Assembly: GCA_052139675.1 (NCBI GenBank)
Contig: JBKQWE010000083.1
Coordinates: forward strand, 1 to 64,000
Length of the DNA stretch: 64,000 bases
Source: JBEKCB01 sp052139675
GTDB lineage: Bacteria > Planctomycetota > Brocadiia > CAIUPP01
Direction: 5' to 3'
The notes under the pieces are model-generated. The model had not been told where the DNA came from and made no database searches. It saw nothing but the letters and a program-made list of their open reading frames with translations. This document shows, piece by piece, positions 21,559 to 32,747 of this stretch. The translations under genes were made by a program, and so were the position numbers. Numbering within the stretch: position 1 is the stretch's first letter; the number at the start of each line of letters is the position of its first letter.

Positions 21559-22350
21559 TCAAGCTTCGACTTCGCCCGCCAGGAACTGGCACACGCGCGG
21601 GGTCGTGCACGCCTCCATCTCTTTCCAGGTCCCGACGGCGATAATGCGGCCCGCATCGAGCATGGCCACGCGGTCGGTAATCGTCTCGATGGCCTGGAGG
21701 TCGTGCGTGACCATGATGCTCGTGACGTGGAACGCCTGCCGCGTTTTGGCGATGAGCGCGCTGATGCGGCGGACGTTCGCCGGGTCCAGGCCGGTGGTCG
21801 GCTCGTCGTAGAGAATGATCTTCGGCTCGAGCGCCAGCGCCCGGGCGAGCGCGACGCGCTTCTTCATGCCGCCGCTCAGTTCCGCCGGCATCAGCGCTTC
21901 GGTGCCCGGCATGTCCACGAGGCCGAGTTTCTCGGCGACGATTTTCATCCACTGGTCCCTCGGCATGCCGGGGTTGCGCTCGAGCACGCCGTAGGCGACG
22001 TTGTCCGCGACGGTCATCGAATCGAACAGGGCGCTGCCCTGGAACACCATGGCCGCCTCGCGGCGGACCTCCTGCAGCTCGAACGAGTGCATCCGGGTCA
22101 CCTCGCGGCCGTGGACGAAGACCTGGCCCGAGTCGGGCCGGACCAGGCCGATGATCTCCTTGAGCAGGACGGTCTTGCCCTGGCCGCTGCCGCCGACGAG
22201 GGTGATGATTTCACCGTCGCGCACGGCGAGGTTCACGCCGTCATGGACGACTTTGCCGCCGAAGGTCATCCGAACGTCGCGCAGTTCCACGGCGGCAGTG
22301 GCGGCCGGCGCGGCCGGCGCGGCGACGTTGCTGTGGGTCTCTTCGGTCAT
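21559..22350 (-). CDS. mlaF: ABC transporter ATP-binding protein MlaF
   Basis: 263 residues from ATG 22350, which overlaps the mlaE stop as ATGA. Walker A GGSGQGKT, Q-loop region VFQGSALFDSMTV, ABC signature LSGGMKKRVALARAL (SGGM variant typical of MlaF), Walker B IILYDEPTTGLDP and the switch His in VTHDL. An N-terminal Ala-rich tail precedes the domain. It energises lipid movement between inner and outer membrane together with MlaE and MlaD. Confidence 0.95.
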   Translation of the reverse strand: MTEETHSNVAAPAAPAATAAVELRDVRMTFGGKVVHDGVNLAVRDGEIITLVGGSGQGKTVLLKEIIGLVRPDSGQVFVHGREVTRMHSFELQEVRREAAMVFQGSALFDSMTVADNVAYGVLERNPGMPRDQWMKIVAEKLGLVDMPGTEALMPAELSGGMKKRVALARALALEPKIILYDEPTTGLDPANVRRISALIAKTRQAFHVTSIMVTHDLQAIETITDRVAMLDAGRIIAVGTWKEMEACTTPRVCQFLAGEVEA

Positions 22351-23141
22351 ATTCGCCCGCTGCCAAAGATAGCGACGAGGGCGCTGGTCATGATCAGGTC
22401 GGCCGCCAGGATCAGGATGCAGCTCATGACGACGCTCTGGGTCGCGCTCCGCCCGACGCCGACGGTGCCGCCGGTCGTGCGCAGCCCGTAGAGGCACGCG
22501 ACCATGGTGATGATCCCGCCGAAGGCGATCGTCTTGATGAAGCCGCTCATGAAATCGCCGATCACCACCTCTTCCTGGATCCGGCTGAAGTAGAACGCCG
22601 GCGGCACGTTCAGCATCATCATCGCCATGACCATGCCGCCGAGGATGCCGATCACGTCCGCCAGCGCCGCCAGCAGCGGCAGGCAGACCATGCCCGCGAG
22701 CACTTTGGGCACGACGAGTTTCTTGACCGGGTCGGCGCCGAGCGACTTCATGGCGTCAATCTGTTCGCTGACGGCCATCGCGCCGATTTCCGCCGCGATG
22801 CCCGACCCGATCCGCCCCGCGACGAGGAACGCGGCCAGCACCGGCCCGAGCTCGCGCAGGATGACCAGCGCCACGCCCTCGCTGACGTACGCCTCGGTGC
22901 CCCAGCGCTTCATCGTCTCGCCGGTCTGCACGACCATGACCATGCCGGTGAACAGGCCGAGCAGCGCGACGACGTTGATGGATTCGTACCCGATCCGCTG
23001 GAGCTCGACGACGAACGCCGCGCGCTCGAACGGCCGGCGAAAGACCCGCCTCAGGAAAGAGAGGGTGAGCATCGCCACGCCGCCCAAGTGGTTGAGCGGC
23101 TCCAGCAGCGCTGCTCCGAGCCAGGCCAGCAGGCTTCTCAT
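22347..23141 (-). CDS. mlaE: MlaE-family lipid ABC permease
   Basis: 264 residues from ATG 23141, overlapping the upstream lipoprotein stop. Five or six TM segments. Family hallmarks: GLFTGMVMVVQTGE, ALVILRELGPVLAAFLVAGRIGSGIAAEIGAM, the EQIDAMKSLG helix, and VPKVLAGM. The C-terminus LIMTSALVAIFG is the usual last helix. It is the permease partner of MlaF and MlaD. Confidence 0.95.
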   Translation of the reverse strand: MRSLLAWLGAALLEPLNHLGGVAMLTLSFLRRVFRRPFERAAFVVELQRIGYESINVVALLGLFTGMVMVVQTGETMKRWGTEAYVSEGVALVILRELGPVLAAFLVAGRIGSGIAAEIGAMAVSEQIDAMKSLGADPVKKLVVPKVLAGMVCLPLLAALADVIGILGGMVMAMMMLNVPPAFYFSRIQEEVVIGDFMSGFIKTIAFGGIITMVACLYGLRTTGGTVGVGRSATQSVVMSCILILAADLIMTSALVAIFGSGRI

Positions 23142-23680
23142 GGCGTCCTCGGGACCGGGCCGGACTTCGCCGCCGGCGCGAGACCGGCCAGGAAGGCTTC
23201 GGCGAGATCGGCGCGGCCGAAGTTCCATTCGATGATTTCGTAGATGAACCCGGCGCGCGGGACCAGGTACGCCACCAGGCGCGTTCCGCCGCCGGTGACC
23301 TGGACGTCATACTCCGCCCGGAGCGCCGATTCGCCGTTGGGCAAACGCTCCGCGCGCTGCGAGATCTCTTTCTTCACGTCGAAGAAGGACATGAGCTTCT
23401 TCAACGCGAGCCATTCCGGCTCCTTCGGCGAGAGCTTCACGCGCTCGATGAGGAGATTTCCAGCGCGGCCTTGCGGCTTGAAGAGCACCGCGTTATCGCC
23501 CTGGGGCTCTATTCGCCAGCCACCGGGCGGCAGCTTCAGCGACAGGCCGAGTCCCGACCACGGCGCGGTTCCGTCGGAATGGACCACGCCCGTCGAAGCG
23601 CAGCCGGTGACGAGGAGAAGACAGAAGAAGCCGCACGGAAGCCGCAGAGCAAGCCGCGAGCGTCGGCCGGATCGGCTCAT
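23138..23680 (-). CDS. Putative lipoprotein upstream of mlaE
   Basis: 180 residues from ATG 23680 (an ATG at 23713 is possible). A basic N-terminus, hydrophobic stretch and LLVTGC lipobox are seen. The mature region contains LKLPPGGWRIEPQGDNAVLFKP-type strands and SFFDVKKEISQRAERLPNGESALRAEY, but no family is recognised. It sits between aspS (30 nt) and mlaE (ATGA overlap), so an accessory envelope role with the Mla-like system is likely. Confidence 0.75.
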   Translation of the reverse strand: MSRSGRRSRLALRLPCGFFCLLLVTGCASTGVVHSDGTAPWSGLGLSLKLPPGGWRIEPQGDNAVLFKPQGRAGNLLIERVKLSPKEPEWLALKKLMSFFDVKKEISQRAERLPNGESALRAEYDVQVTGGGTRLVAYLVPRAGFIYEIIEWNFGRADLAEAFLAGLAPAAKSGPVPRTP

Positions 23681-23709
23681 GCGCGAGTCCTCTCGTTCAG
23701 ATGCAGCGC

Positions 23710-25467
<1,758 letters not shown>

Positions 25468-25492
25468 TTTGTCTCCGATTGAAAAAAGCGAT

Positions 25493-25662
25493 CTCACGCA
25501 AAGACGCCAAGGCGCCAGGAACGACAGCGGCTTGGAACCACAGATGGACGCAGATGAGCACAGATAAGAAGAACAAGAAAGGATCGTAATCCTAATCGTA
25601 ATCGTACTCGGCCTTCGTCCGGTTCGTGTCTGTGTTCCTCTGTGCTCATCTGTGGTTTCGAC
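25493..25662. repeat. Low-complexity inverted repeats between hisS and aspS
   Basis: Outer arms ACCACAGATGGACGCAGATG (about 25539-25558) and CTCATCTGTGGTTTC (about 25646-25661) are inverted. Inside lies TCGTAATCCTAATCGTAATC (25587-25606), nearly identical to part of the element at 1-159. No ORF. The region separates two codirectional genes. Confidence 0.65.
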
Positions 25663-26970
<1,308 letters not shown>

Positions 26971-27036
26971 GTGCGCAGAGACTCTCCAGGCAATATCAGG
27001 TGCCGGATTATATCAGGTTGCCATGCCGTTGAAAAA

Positions 27037-28848
27037 TCAGACCGGCTTGCCGCGGCGGGTGAAATGAAGCGCCAGCCACGTCAGCACGGCGATGGCGGCG
27101 ATCCAGATCGCGGTCAACGCAATGGTCCGCGTGCCGAGGTCGGCATAGTTGGGGAAGAACCAGCCGATCGGGATCAGCCGGTAGCTTTGGGTGATGGCCG
27201 GAATGCTCCAGGCCCGGTGCATGTTGTACATCGCCTCCGGGTCCGCGACCATCAGCGCCCCGAGCAGCGCGCCGGCGGCCAGCAGCGCGTGGCATAACCA
27301 CCGCAGCCACGCGTTCCCCAGGCAGCGCTCATAGGCCACGATCGCCAAGGCGGCCAGCAGCGGGCAGACGCAGGCCATGAACCGCGAGGGCGGAGACCAG
27401 TCGCCGTGCCAGCTCCGCCAGCCGGCCGCGATCAGCGCCGTCTCCAGCGCGACGGGCAGGAGCAGGGCCGCCATGAGCCGGCGGTCGCGCCGGTAAAGCA
27501 GGGCGGCGCCCATCGGCGCGAGGATCAGCGCCGGCGCATACGCAATGACGCCGCCCTCCGAGTCAAGGAAGAGGGCGCAGAGATACGTGGCTGAGCGGCG
27601 CCACGAAAGCGAGGCCCATGGCGAGAACCGGTCCGGCAGCGCACTGATCGGCGCCGGACTGAACACGCCGTAGATGGCGTGGTAGAAGCCCAGGAGCGCG
27701 GCGGCGGAGGCGAGCGGGGGCAGGATCAGCGCGAGCAGTTTCGCCACGTGCAGCCGGCAGCGGACCAGCGCAATGACCAGCAGCGCGGCGCTCAGCGGTG
27801 CGTACCGGACGTGCAGCCACGGAAGCGCGGCGGCAAGCGCGCCGACGGCCAGCGCGGCACGGCCTTCGAACCGTTCATCCGTCAGCAGGGCCATGCCCCA
27901 GACCAGGCCGGCCGCGGCAGCCATCTCCGGATAGATCTGCAATCCGTACGTGATGAACGGCGAGGTGCAGGCGAGAAAGGCCACGCCGCGCGCCGCCACG
28001 GCCGCGTTCACCCCGATGTTCCGGAGCAGGACGAACAGGCCCGTCAGCCCGGCCGCCGTCAGGAGCAGCACGGCCAGTTTTGCGCCACAGGCGCCGGCTG
28101 CGGCGTAGCCCGACAGGATCAGAACCGGCAGGCCGGGATAGTGATACGGGCGCAGAAAACTTTTCCTCGTCTCCGGATTCGTGATGACGACGGTCTGGCC
28201 ATCGGGAGTCAGGCCGTTGGCGAATCGGCCGGTGATGCGCGGGTCGTAGTTGTTGCGCAGATCGGCGTCGCGGTCGCGCATCAGGCTGTCCGCGTAGACG
28301 AGATAGTGCGGCTCGTCGCCGTCGAGCGGCCGCGGATGGTCGAGAAGGAAGAAGCCGAGGCTGATCGCGAGCACTGCGATCCACACGTCGCGCCGCCGGA
28401 CCGGCGCCGCCGAAAGGAAGGCGGCCTTGAGGAGCGGATACAGTTTCCATGCGAGGAGCGCCAGGTAAAGGAGTCCGACGTCGTTCAGGAAAAGCGGCCG
28501 TCCGCTGATCGGCCCGAACGCGACCAGCGCCGCGACGAGCGGCGCGCCCACGAGGAAACGGATTCCATCCCAAAGGAGCAACCCGGATAGCGGCGCGCCC
28601 GTCCGCCGATGAATGTAACCGTTCGTCAGGCCCCAGATCAGCGTAAAGGCGACCGTGAGAACGATCGCATACCCGGCAAATCGGCCGAGTGAAATATACC
28701 GCCAGGCCAGGTCCCGGAAGTGCACCGGCGCGGCCGGATGGAGTTCGGCGAAGCCGAGAAACGCGCTGACCAGCCCGCCGGCGACGGCGCCGCTGAGCAG
28801 GACGAGGAGGAAGGCGAACACTGTGCGACGTCTTTCGGAAGTTGCCAT
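27037..28848 (-). CDS. Polytopic membrane protein, GT-C glycosyltransferase-like
   Basis: 603 residues with about 12-14 TM helices. The first large loop after the fourth or fifth helix has LDGDEPHYLVYADSL, resembling the acidic catalytic motif of lipid-phosphate-sugar-dependent GT-C enzymes (PMT/ArnT/GT39 group), followed by periplasmic PYHYPGLPVL. This suggests transfer of a sugar from polyprenyl phosphate on the outer face of the inner membrane. No acceptor can be named. It sits upstream of hisS (66 nt) in the same direction and divergent from dnaG. Confidence 0.7.
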   Translation of the reverse strand: MATSERRRTVFAFLLVLLSGAVAGGLVSAFLGFAELHPAAPVHFRDLAWRYISLGRFAGYAIVLTVAFTLIWGLTNGYIHRRTGAPLSGLLLWDGIRFLVGAPLVAALVAFGPISGRPLFLNDVGLLYLALLAWKLYPLLKAAFLSAAPVRRRDVWIAVLAISLGFFLLDHPRPLDGDEPHYLVYADSLMRDRDADLRNNYDPRITGRFANGLTPDGQTVVITNPETRKSFLRPYHYPGLPVLILSGYAAAGACGAKLAVLLLTAAGLTGLFVLLRNIGVNAAVAARGVAFLACTSPFITYGLQIYPEMAAAAGLVWGMALLTDERFEGRAALAVGALAAALPWLHVRYAPLSAALLVIALVRCRLHVAKLLALILPPLASAAALLGFYHAIYGVFSPAPISALPDRFSPWASLSWRRSATYLCALFLDSEGGVIAYAPALILAPMGAALLYRRDRRLMAALLLPVALETALIAAGWRSWHGDWSPPSRFMACVCPLLAALAIVAYERCLGNAWLRWLCHALLAAGALLGALMVADPEAMYNMHRAWSIPAITQSYRLIPIGWFFPNYADLGTRTIALTAIWIAAIAVLTWLALHFTRRGKPV

Positions 28849-28896
28849 TCGGAGATTCTGGCCTCCGGCGCGGCGGGCGTCAAGTTAGTTTTTTTG

Positions 28897-29040
28897 ACAG
28901 CATAACAGGATGGACAGGATGGGATCGTTACGACGCACTACGAACGGTTGATTTACAGGATAACGGGATGGACAGGATGGGCTCGTGACGACGCATTGCA
29001 AACGGCTTGATTTACCGGATAACGGCATGCAGGATATCGG
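28897..29040. repeat. 58/59-bp direct tandem repeat, 2.5 copies
   Basis: Unit 1 (28897-28954), unit 2 (28955-29013) and a degenerate partial unit 3 (29014-29040). Each starts AC-GGATAAC-G-ATG, continues GACAGGATGGG and ends with CGGYTTGATTT. The copies differ by scattered substitutions. The absence of unique spacers rules out CRISPR. Confidence 0.8.
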
Positions 29041-29083
29041 CGGGCGGCGAGTTCTCCGCGTCGCACACAAATTTTATGAAAAT

Positions 29084-29112
29084 TTGACAGAAGGGGAATT
29101 GTGGGATAGACT
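29084..29112 (+). promoter_or_regulatory. dnaG-rpoD operon promoter
   Basis: TTGACA (29084-29089), 17-bp spacer, TAGACT (29107-29112). Predicted leader about 60 nt. This promoter would also serve rpoD, which follows dnaG without a gap. Confidence 0.65.
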
Positions 29113-29179
29113 TGTTTGATTGTTAACTGTACGCCGCGCGACGTAACCTATCTCCGAAGTGGAGTTTACATAGAACTCG

Positions 29180-30979
29180 GTGAGCAACCTCGTTTCGGAC
29201 CAGGTACTTGACCGCATTCGCCAGGCAACGGATATTGCTGCGCTCGTGCGGAATATAGTCCCCCTGAAGAAATCCGGCTCCGGGCAGATCGGCCTTTGTC
29301 CCTTCCACAAGGAAAAGACGCCCTCGTTCCACGTCAATTCGGAGAAGCAGATTTTCAAGTGCTTCGGCTGCGGCGTGGGCGGCGACGTGTTCAGTTTCGT
29401 GATGAAGACCGATGGCGTCACCTTCATGGAAGCGGTTCGCCTGCTCGCGGAGCGCGCACACATCGAGTTGCCCGAGCGCGACGGCCACGGCCCGCCGCCA
29501 GGCGAGAAGGAGCGCCTCTACGAGGTGAACGGCTGGGCGGCGGAGACGTTCCATTATTGGCTGCTGCGCGACGCCTGCGGCAAGGCGGCGCTCGAGTACC
29601 TGAAGAAGCGCGGCCTGACCGATAAGACGATCAAGGAGTTCAAGCTGGGATTCAGCCCGGATTCGTGGGACTCGCTGGTGAAGGCGGCGAGCAGGAAAAA
29701 GTACGACGGCGATCTGCTCCGCAAGGCCGGCCTGACGGCGACCAGCGAGCGGAGCGACCGGTCGTACGACCGGTTCCGCAACCGCGTAATCTTCCCGATC
29801 CGCGACGCGCAGGACCGCGTGATCGGGTTCGGCGGGCGCAGCCTCGGCGACGAGGAGCCGAAATATCTCAACAGCCCGGAGACGCCGCTTTTCTCCAAAG
29901 GGCGCGTGCTTTACGCGCTCGACAAGGCGCGCGCCGTCCTGCGCGAGAAGCGCCGCGCCGTCGTCGTCGAAGGTTACATGGATGCGGTCATGGCGCACCA
30001 GTTCGGCGTCGCGTGGACCGTGGCGGTGCTGGGAACAGCGCTCTCGGTGGAGCACGTGCGCCTGCTGCGGCGGCATGCGGACGAGGCGGTTCTGCTCTTC
30101 GATTCGGACAACGCCGGGCAGAGTTCGGCGAGCCGCAGCGTGGACGCGTTCGCCGCCGAGGAAATGCCGGTGCGCGTCGCGACGCTGCCGGGCGGGCTCG
30201 ACCCGGACGAGTTCCTGCTCCAGCAGGGGCTGGAGGCGTTCCTGGCGCAATTGGATAAGAGTGCGGACGGAGTGACGTACAAGCTCGAGCGCGCGCTGGC
30301 CGGGGCCGGGCAGGCGGCGGCCGGCACGAAGGCGCTCGACGACGTCCTGGCGACGGTGGCGCTGATGCCGAACTCTACCGCGCGGTTCCAGGAGGTGCGC
30401 AAGATCGCCACGCGCACGGGAGTCCACGAGCATCTGCTCCAGCAGCGCCTGCAGTCGCTGGCGGCCGCGCCGCAGTCCTGGTCGGACGAGCCGCCGGCGC
30501 AGGAGAGCCGTCCGGCGCGGATGGATTACGACCGGCAGCTTCTCTCGCTCATGCTGGCATACCCGCAGACCGTGCCGATGGTGCGGGAGCAGCTCCATGT
30601 CGAAACTTTAGACGATGCCGCGGTGAGGGCGCTCGTCCAGCGGATTTTCACGCTCGCGGAATCCTCGGAGGAAACCGGGCCGGCGGAACTGCTGGCCCGG
30701 ACGCAGGAAGAGGAGCTTCGCGCCGTCGTTGAAGAGATGATTGCCCGGGAGCCGTCTGCGGCGTCCACGACGGACCCCGCCGGCACCTGCTCCTGGCTGC
30801 TGCGCCAGATCGAGGCGCGCAGCCATCTGCGGCTCGCCGGCGAGCTGCACCGCAAAGTGACCACCGCGTCCGCGCCGAGCGCGAAGGACCTGAATGCCCG
30901 GCTCCATGCCGTGCAGGAAGCGCATCGCGCGCGCGGGACGTTGCACGTTCAACGGGATTCTAACGGAGGAACAGGCTAG
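29180..30979 (+). CDS. dnaG: DNA primase DnaG
   Basis: 599 residues starting at GTG. The N-terminal CHC2 zinc finger has Cys40, His43, Cys61 and Cys64 (CPFHKEKTPSFHV, KCFGCG). The RNA polymerase core with TOPRIM follows (VVVEGYMDAVMAH at about 258, LFDSDNAGQ at about 306), then a helicase-binding C-terminal domain. It makes the RNA primers for lagging-strand replication. The stop codon abuts the rpoD ATG, the macromolecular-synthesis pairing dnaG-rpoD found in many bacteria (rpsU is absent). Confidence 0.97.
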   Translation: MSNLVSDQVLDRIRQATDIAALVRNIVPLKKSGSGQIGLCPFHKEKTPSFHVNSEKQIFKCFGCGVGGDVFSFVMKTDGVTFMEAVRLLAERAHIELPERDGHGPPPGEKERLYEVNGWAAETFHYWLLRDACGKAALEYLKKRGLTDKTIKEFKLGFSPDSWDSLVKAASRKKYDGDLLRKAGLTATSERSDRSYDRFRNRVIFPIRDAQDRVIGFGGRSLGDEEPKYLNSPETPLFSKGRVLYALDKARAVLREKRRAVVVEGYMDAVMAHQFGVAWTVAVLGTALSVEHVRLLRRHADEAVLLFDSDNAGQSSASRSVDAFAAEEMPVRVATLPGGLDPDEFLLQQGLEAFLAQLDKSADGVTYKLERALAGAGQAAAGTKALDDVLATVALMPNSTARFQEVRKIATRTGVHEHLLQQRLQSLAAAPQSWSDEPPAQESRPARMDYDRQLLSLMLAYPQTVPMVREQLHVETLDDAAVRALVQRIFTLAESSEETGPAELLARTQEEELRAVVEEMIAREPSAASTTDPAGTCSWLLRQIEARSHLRLAGELHRKVTTASAPSAKDLNARLHAVQEAHRARGTLHVQRDSNGGTG

Positions 30980-32617
30980 ATGGAGAAGCAGCCGACGCCG
31001 ATGGAGTTGTTGCTCAAACGCGGGAAAGAGCGCGGGTTCCTCACCTACGAGGAGCTCAACGACTGCCTGCCCGACGATACCGTTTCGCCGGAGAAGATTG
31101 ACGAGATCCTGATGCAGCTCGACGAGATGGGCATTGACCTGGTGGACGAGACGGACGTCGAGGGCCGCGCGGCGCCGGCCGAGCCGGTCGAACAGCCCGG
31201 CGCATGGGAAGAGGAAGCCGAGCCGCCGCCCGGTGCGCGGATTGACGACCCGGTGCGCATCTACCTGACGCAGATGGGCGAAATCCCGCTCCTCTCGCGC
31301 GATGAGGAAATCCGCCTCGCGAAGAAGATCGAGATCACCCGCAAGCGGTTCCGCACCAAGCTGCTCGAATCGGACTTCGTGCTGAGCCATTGCCTGACGA
31401 TCCTCGACGGCGTCAGCGAGGGCGAGCAGCCGTTCGACCGCACGCTGCACTTCGACTCGACCGAGGAGCACGACCGCGAGGAAATCTCCAAGCGGCTCAT
31501 CGAGAACGTCAAAACCCTCAACCGCATGCTCGAGCGGAACAAGGTGGACTTCCGCGAGTTGGAGCGCCCGCGCGTGGCCGCGCGCCGCCGCGTGGAGATC
31601 CTGCGGCAGATGCGCACGCGCCGCCGGCGCGGCGTGCGCCTGCTCGAGGAAGTCAGCATCCGCACGCGCAAGGTGCAGCACCTGATGATGCGCCTGAGCG
31701 AAATCTCCGACCGGATGGACGCCCTCCAGAAGGAGATCGAGCGCGCGCAGAAGTCCGGGAAGGACGCCGACCGCCTCCAGCGCGCCGAGCAGGAGCTCGA
31801 CCAGCTCGAGTGGCAGGTCGTCGAGGAGCCCGGCTCGCTCCTGCGCCGCGTCGAGGCCGTGGACCGCCGCTTCGACGAGTACGAGGACGCCAAGCGCCGG
31901 CTCTCCGCCGGGAACCTGCGCCTGGTCGTCAGCATCGCCAAGAAGTACCGCAACCGCGGGATGTCCTTCCTCGACCTGATCCAGGAAGGCAACACCGGCC
32001 TCATGCGCGCGGTGGACAAGTACGAGTACAAGCGCGGCTACAAATTCAGCACGTACGCCACGTGGTGGATCCGCCAGGCGATCACGCGCTCCATCGCCGA
32101 CCAGGCCCGCACGATCCGCATCCCCGTCCACATGATCGAGACGATGAGCAAGCTGCGCAACGTCTCGAAGACCCTGGTGCAGGAACTCGGCCGCGAGCCC
32201 TCGATCGAGGAGATCGCCGGCCGCGCGGCGCTCTCCGTCGGCGAGACGCGCCGCGTCCTCAAGATTTCGCGCCACCCGATCTCGCTGGACCGCCCGGTCG
32301 GCGAGAGCGAGGACAGCTACTTCGGCGATTTCATCGAGGATGAGACGGCGGAGTCGCCCATCAGCGCCGCGTCGCAGGGAATGCTCAAGGACAAGATCGA
32401 GGCGGTCCTGAACACGCTGACGCGCCGGGAGCGCGAGATCATCAAGCTGCGCTACGGCATCGGCGACGGATACACCTACACGCTCGAGGAAGTCGGCCGG
32501 GTCTTCAACGTCACGCGCGAGCGCGTGCGCCAGATCGAGGCGAAAGCCATCCGCAAGCTCCAGCACCCCGTGCGCGCAAGAAGGCTGGAAGGGTTCCTTG
32601 AAGGGATCCGAGGATAG
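30980..32617 (+). CDS. rpoD: Principal sigma factor RpoD (sigma-70)
   Basis: 545 residues. Region 1.1 (about 1-80), region 1.2 (DDPVRIYLTQMGEIPLLSR), a charged non-conserved insertion, region 2 (SIAKKYRNRGMSFLDLIQEG, then YKFSTYATWWIRQAITR, which melts and reads the -10), region 3 and region 4 (LTRREREIIKLRYGIGDG, then VTRERVRQIEAKA, which reads the -35). The start directly follows the dnaG stop; the ribosome site GGAGG lies in the last dnaG codons, giving translational coupling. The consensus-like promoters in this window fit an orthodox group-1 sigma. Confidence 0.98.
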   Translation: MEKQPTPMELLLKRGKERGFLTYEELNDCLPDDTVSPEKIDEILMQLDEMGIDLVDETDVEGRAAPAEPVEQPGAWEEEAEPPPGARIDDPVRIYLTQMGEIPLLSRDEEIRLAKKIEITRKRFRTKLLESDFVLSHCLTILDGVSEGEQPFDRTLHFDSTEEHDREEISKRLIENVKTLNRMLERNKVDFRELERPRVAARRRVEILRQMRTRRRRGVRLLEEVSIRTRKVQHLMMRLSEISDRMDALQKEIERAQKSGKDADRLQRAEQELDQLEWQVVEEPGSLLRRVEAVDRRFDEYEDAKRRLSAGNLRLVVSIAKKYRNRGMSFLDLIQEGNTGLMRAVDKYEYKRGYKFSTYATWWIRQAITRSIADQARTIRIPVHMIETMSKLRNVSKTLVQELGREPSIEEIAGRAALSVGETRRVLKISRHPISLDRPVGESEDSYFGDFIEDETAESPISAASQGMLKDKIEAVLNTLTRREREIIKLRYGIGDGYTYTLEEVGRVFNVTRERVRQIEAKAIRKLQHPVRARRLEGFLEGIRG

Positions 32618-32623
32618 CGCCCG

Positions 32624-32722
32624 CTCGTACTCGTCCTCGTCGTCGTCCTCGTCGTCGTCCTCGGACGTCCGTTAAGCGCGTTCGAGGACGAGGACGAGAA
32701 CGCGAGGACGAGGACGATAGCG
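32624..32722. repeat. CTCGTC low-complexity hairpin between rpoD and accA
   Basis: Left arm of CTCGTCGTCGTCCTCG units (about 32630-32664) and right arm CGAGGACGAGGACG repeated (about 32683-32716) can pair into a long stem around a 20-nt loop. It lies between convergent genes, like the element at 4258-4346, and ends with the same GAGGACGAGGACGATAG. Probable bidirectional terminator. Confidence 0.75.
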
Positions 32723-32747
32723 GAGAGGGCGTTGCGCTGACCGCTTT

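Larger units (their letters stand above)
28849..29179. other. Divergent intergenic region with 58/59-bp tandem repeat
   Basis: 331 bases between the divergent glycosyltransferase and dnaG genes. It holds 2.5 copies of an ACAGGATAACAGGATGGACAGG-type repeat (28897-29040) and the dnaG promoter (29084-29112). No gene seen. Confidence 0.75.

Noticed and set aside
20506..22491. 661-residue plus-strand ORF opposite mlaD-mlaF-mlaE
   Set aside because: Antisense shadow in GC-rich DNA. The minus-strand genes have full family motifs and overlapping starts, while the plus translation is His/Arg-rich without domains.
28897..29040. CRISPR array
   Set aside because: The repeats are directly adjacent without unique spacers, differ in sequence, and no cas gene is present.
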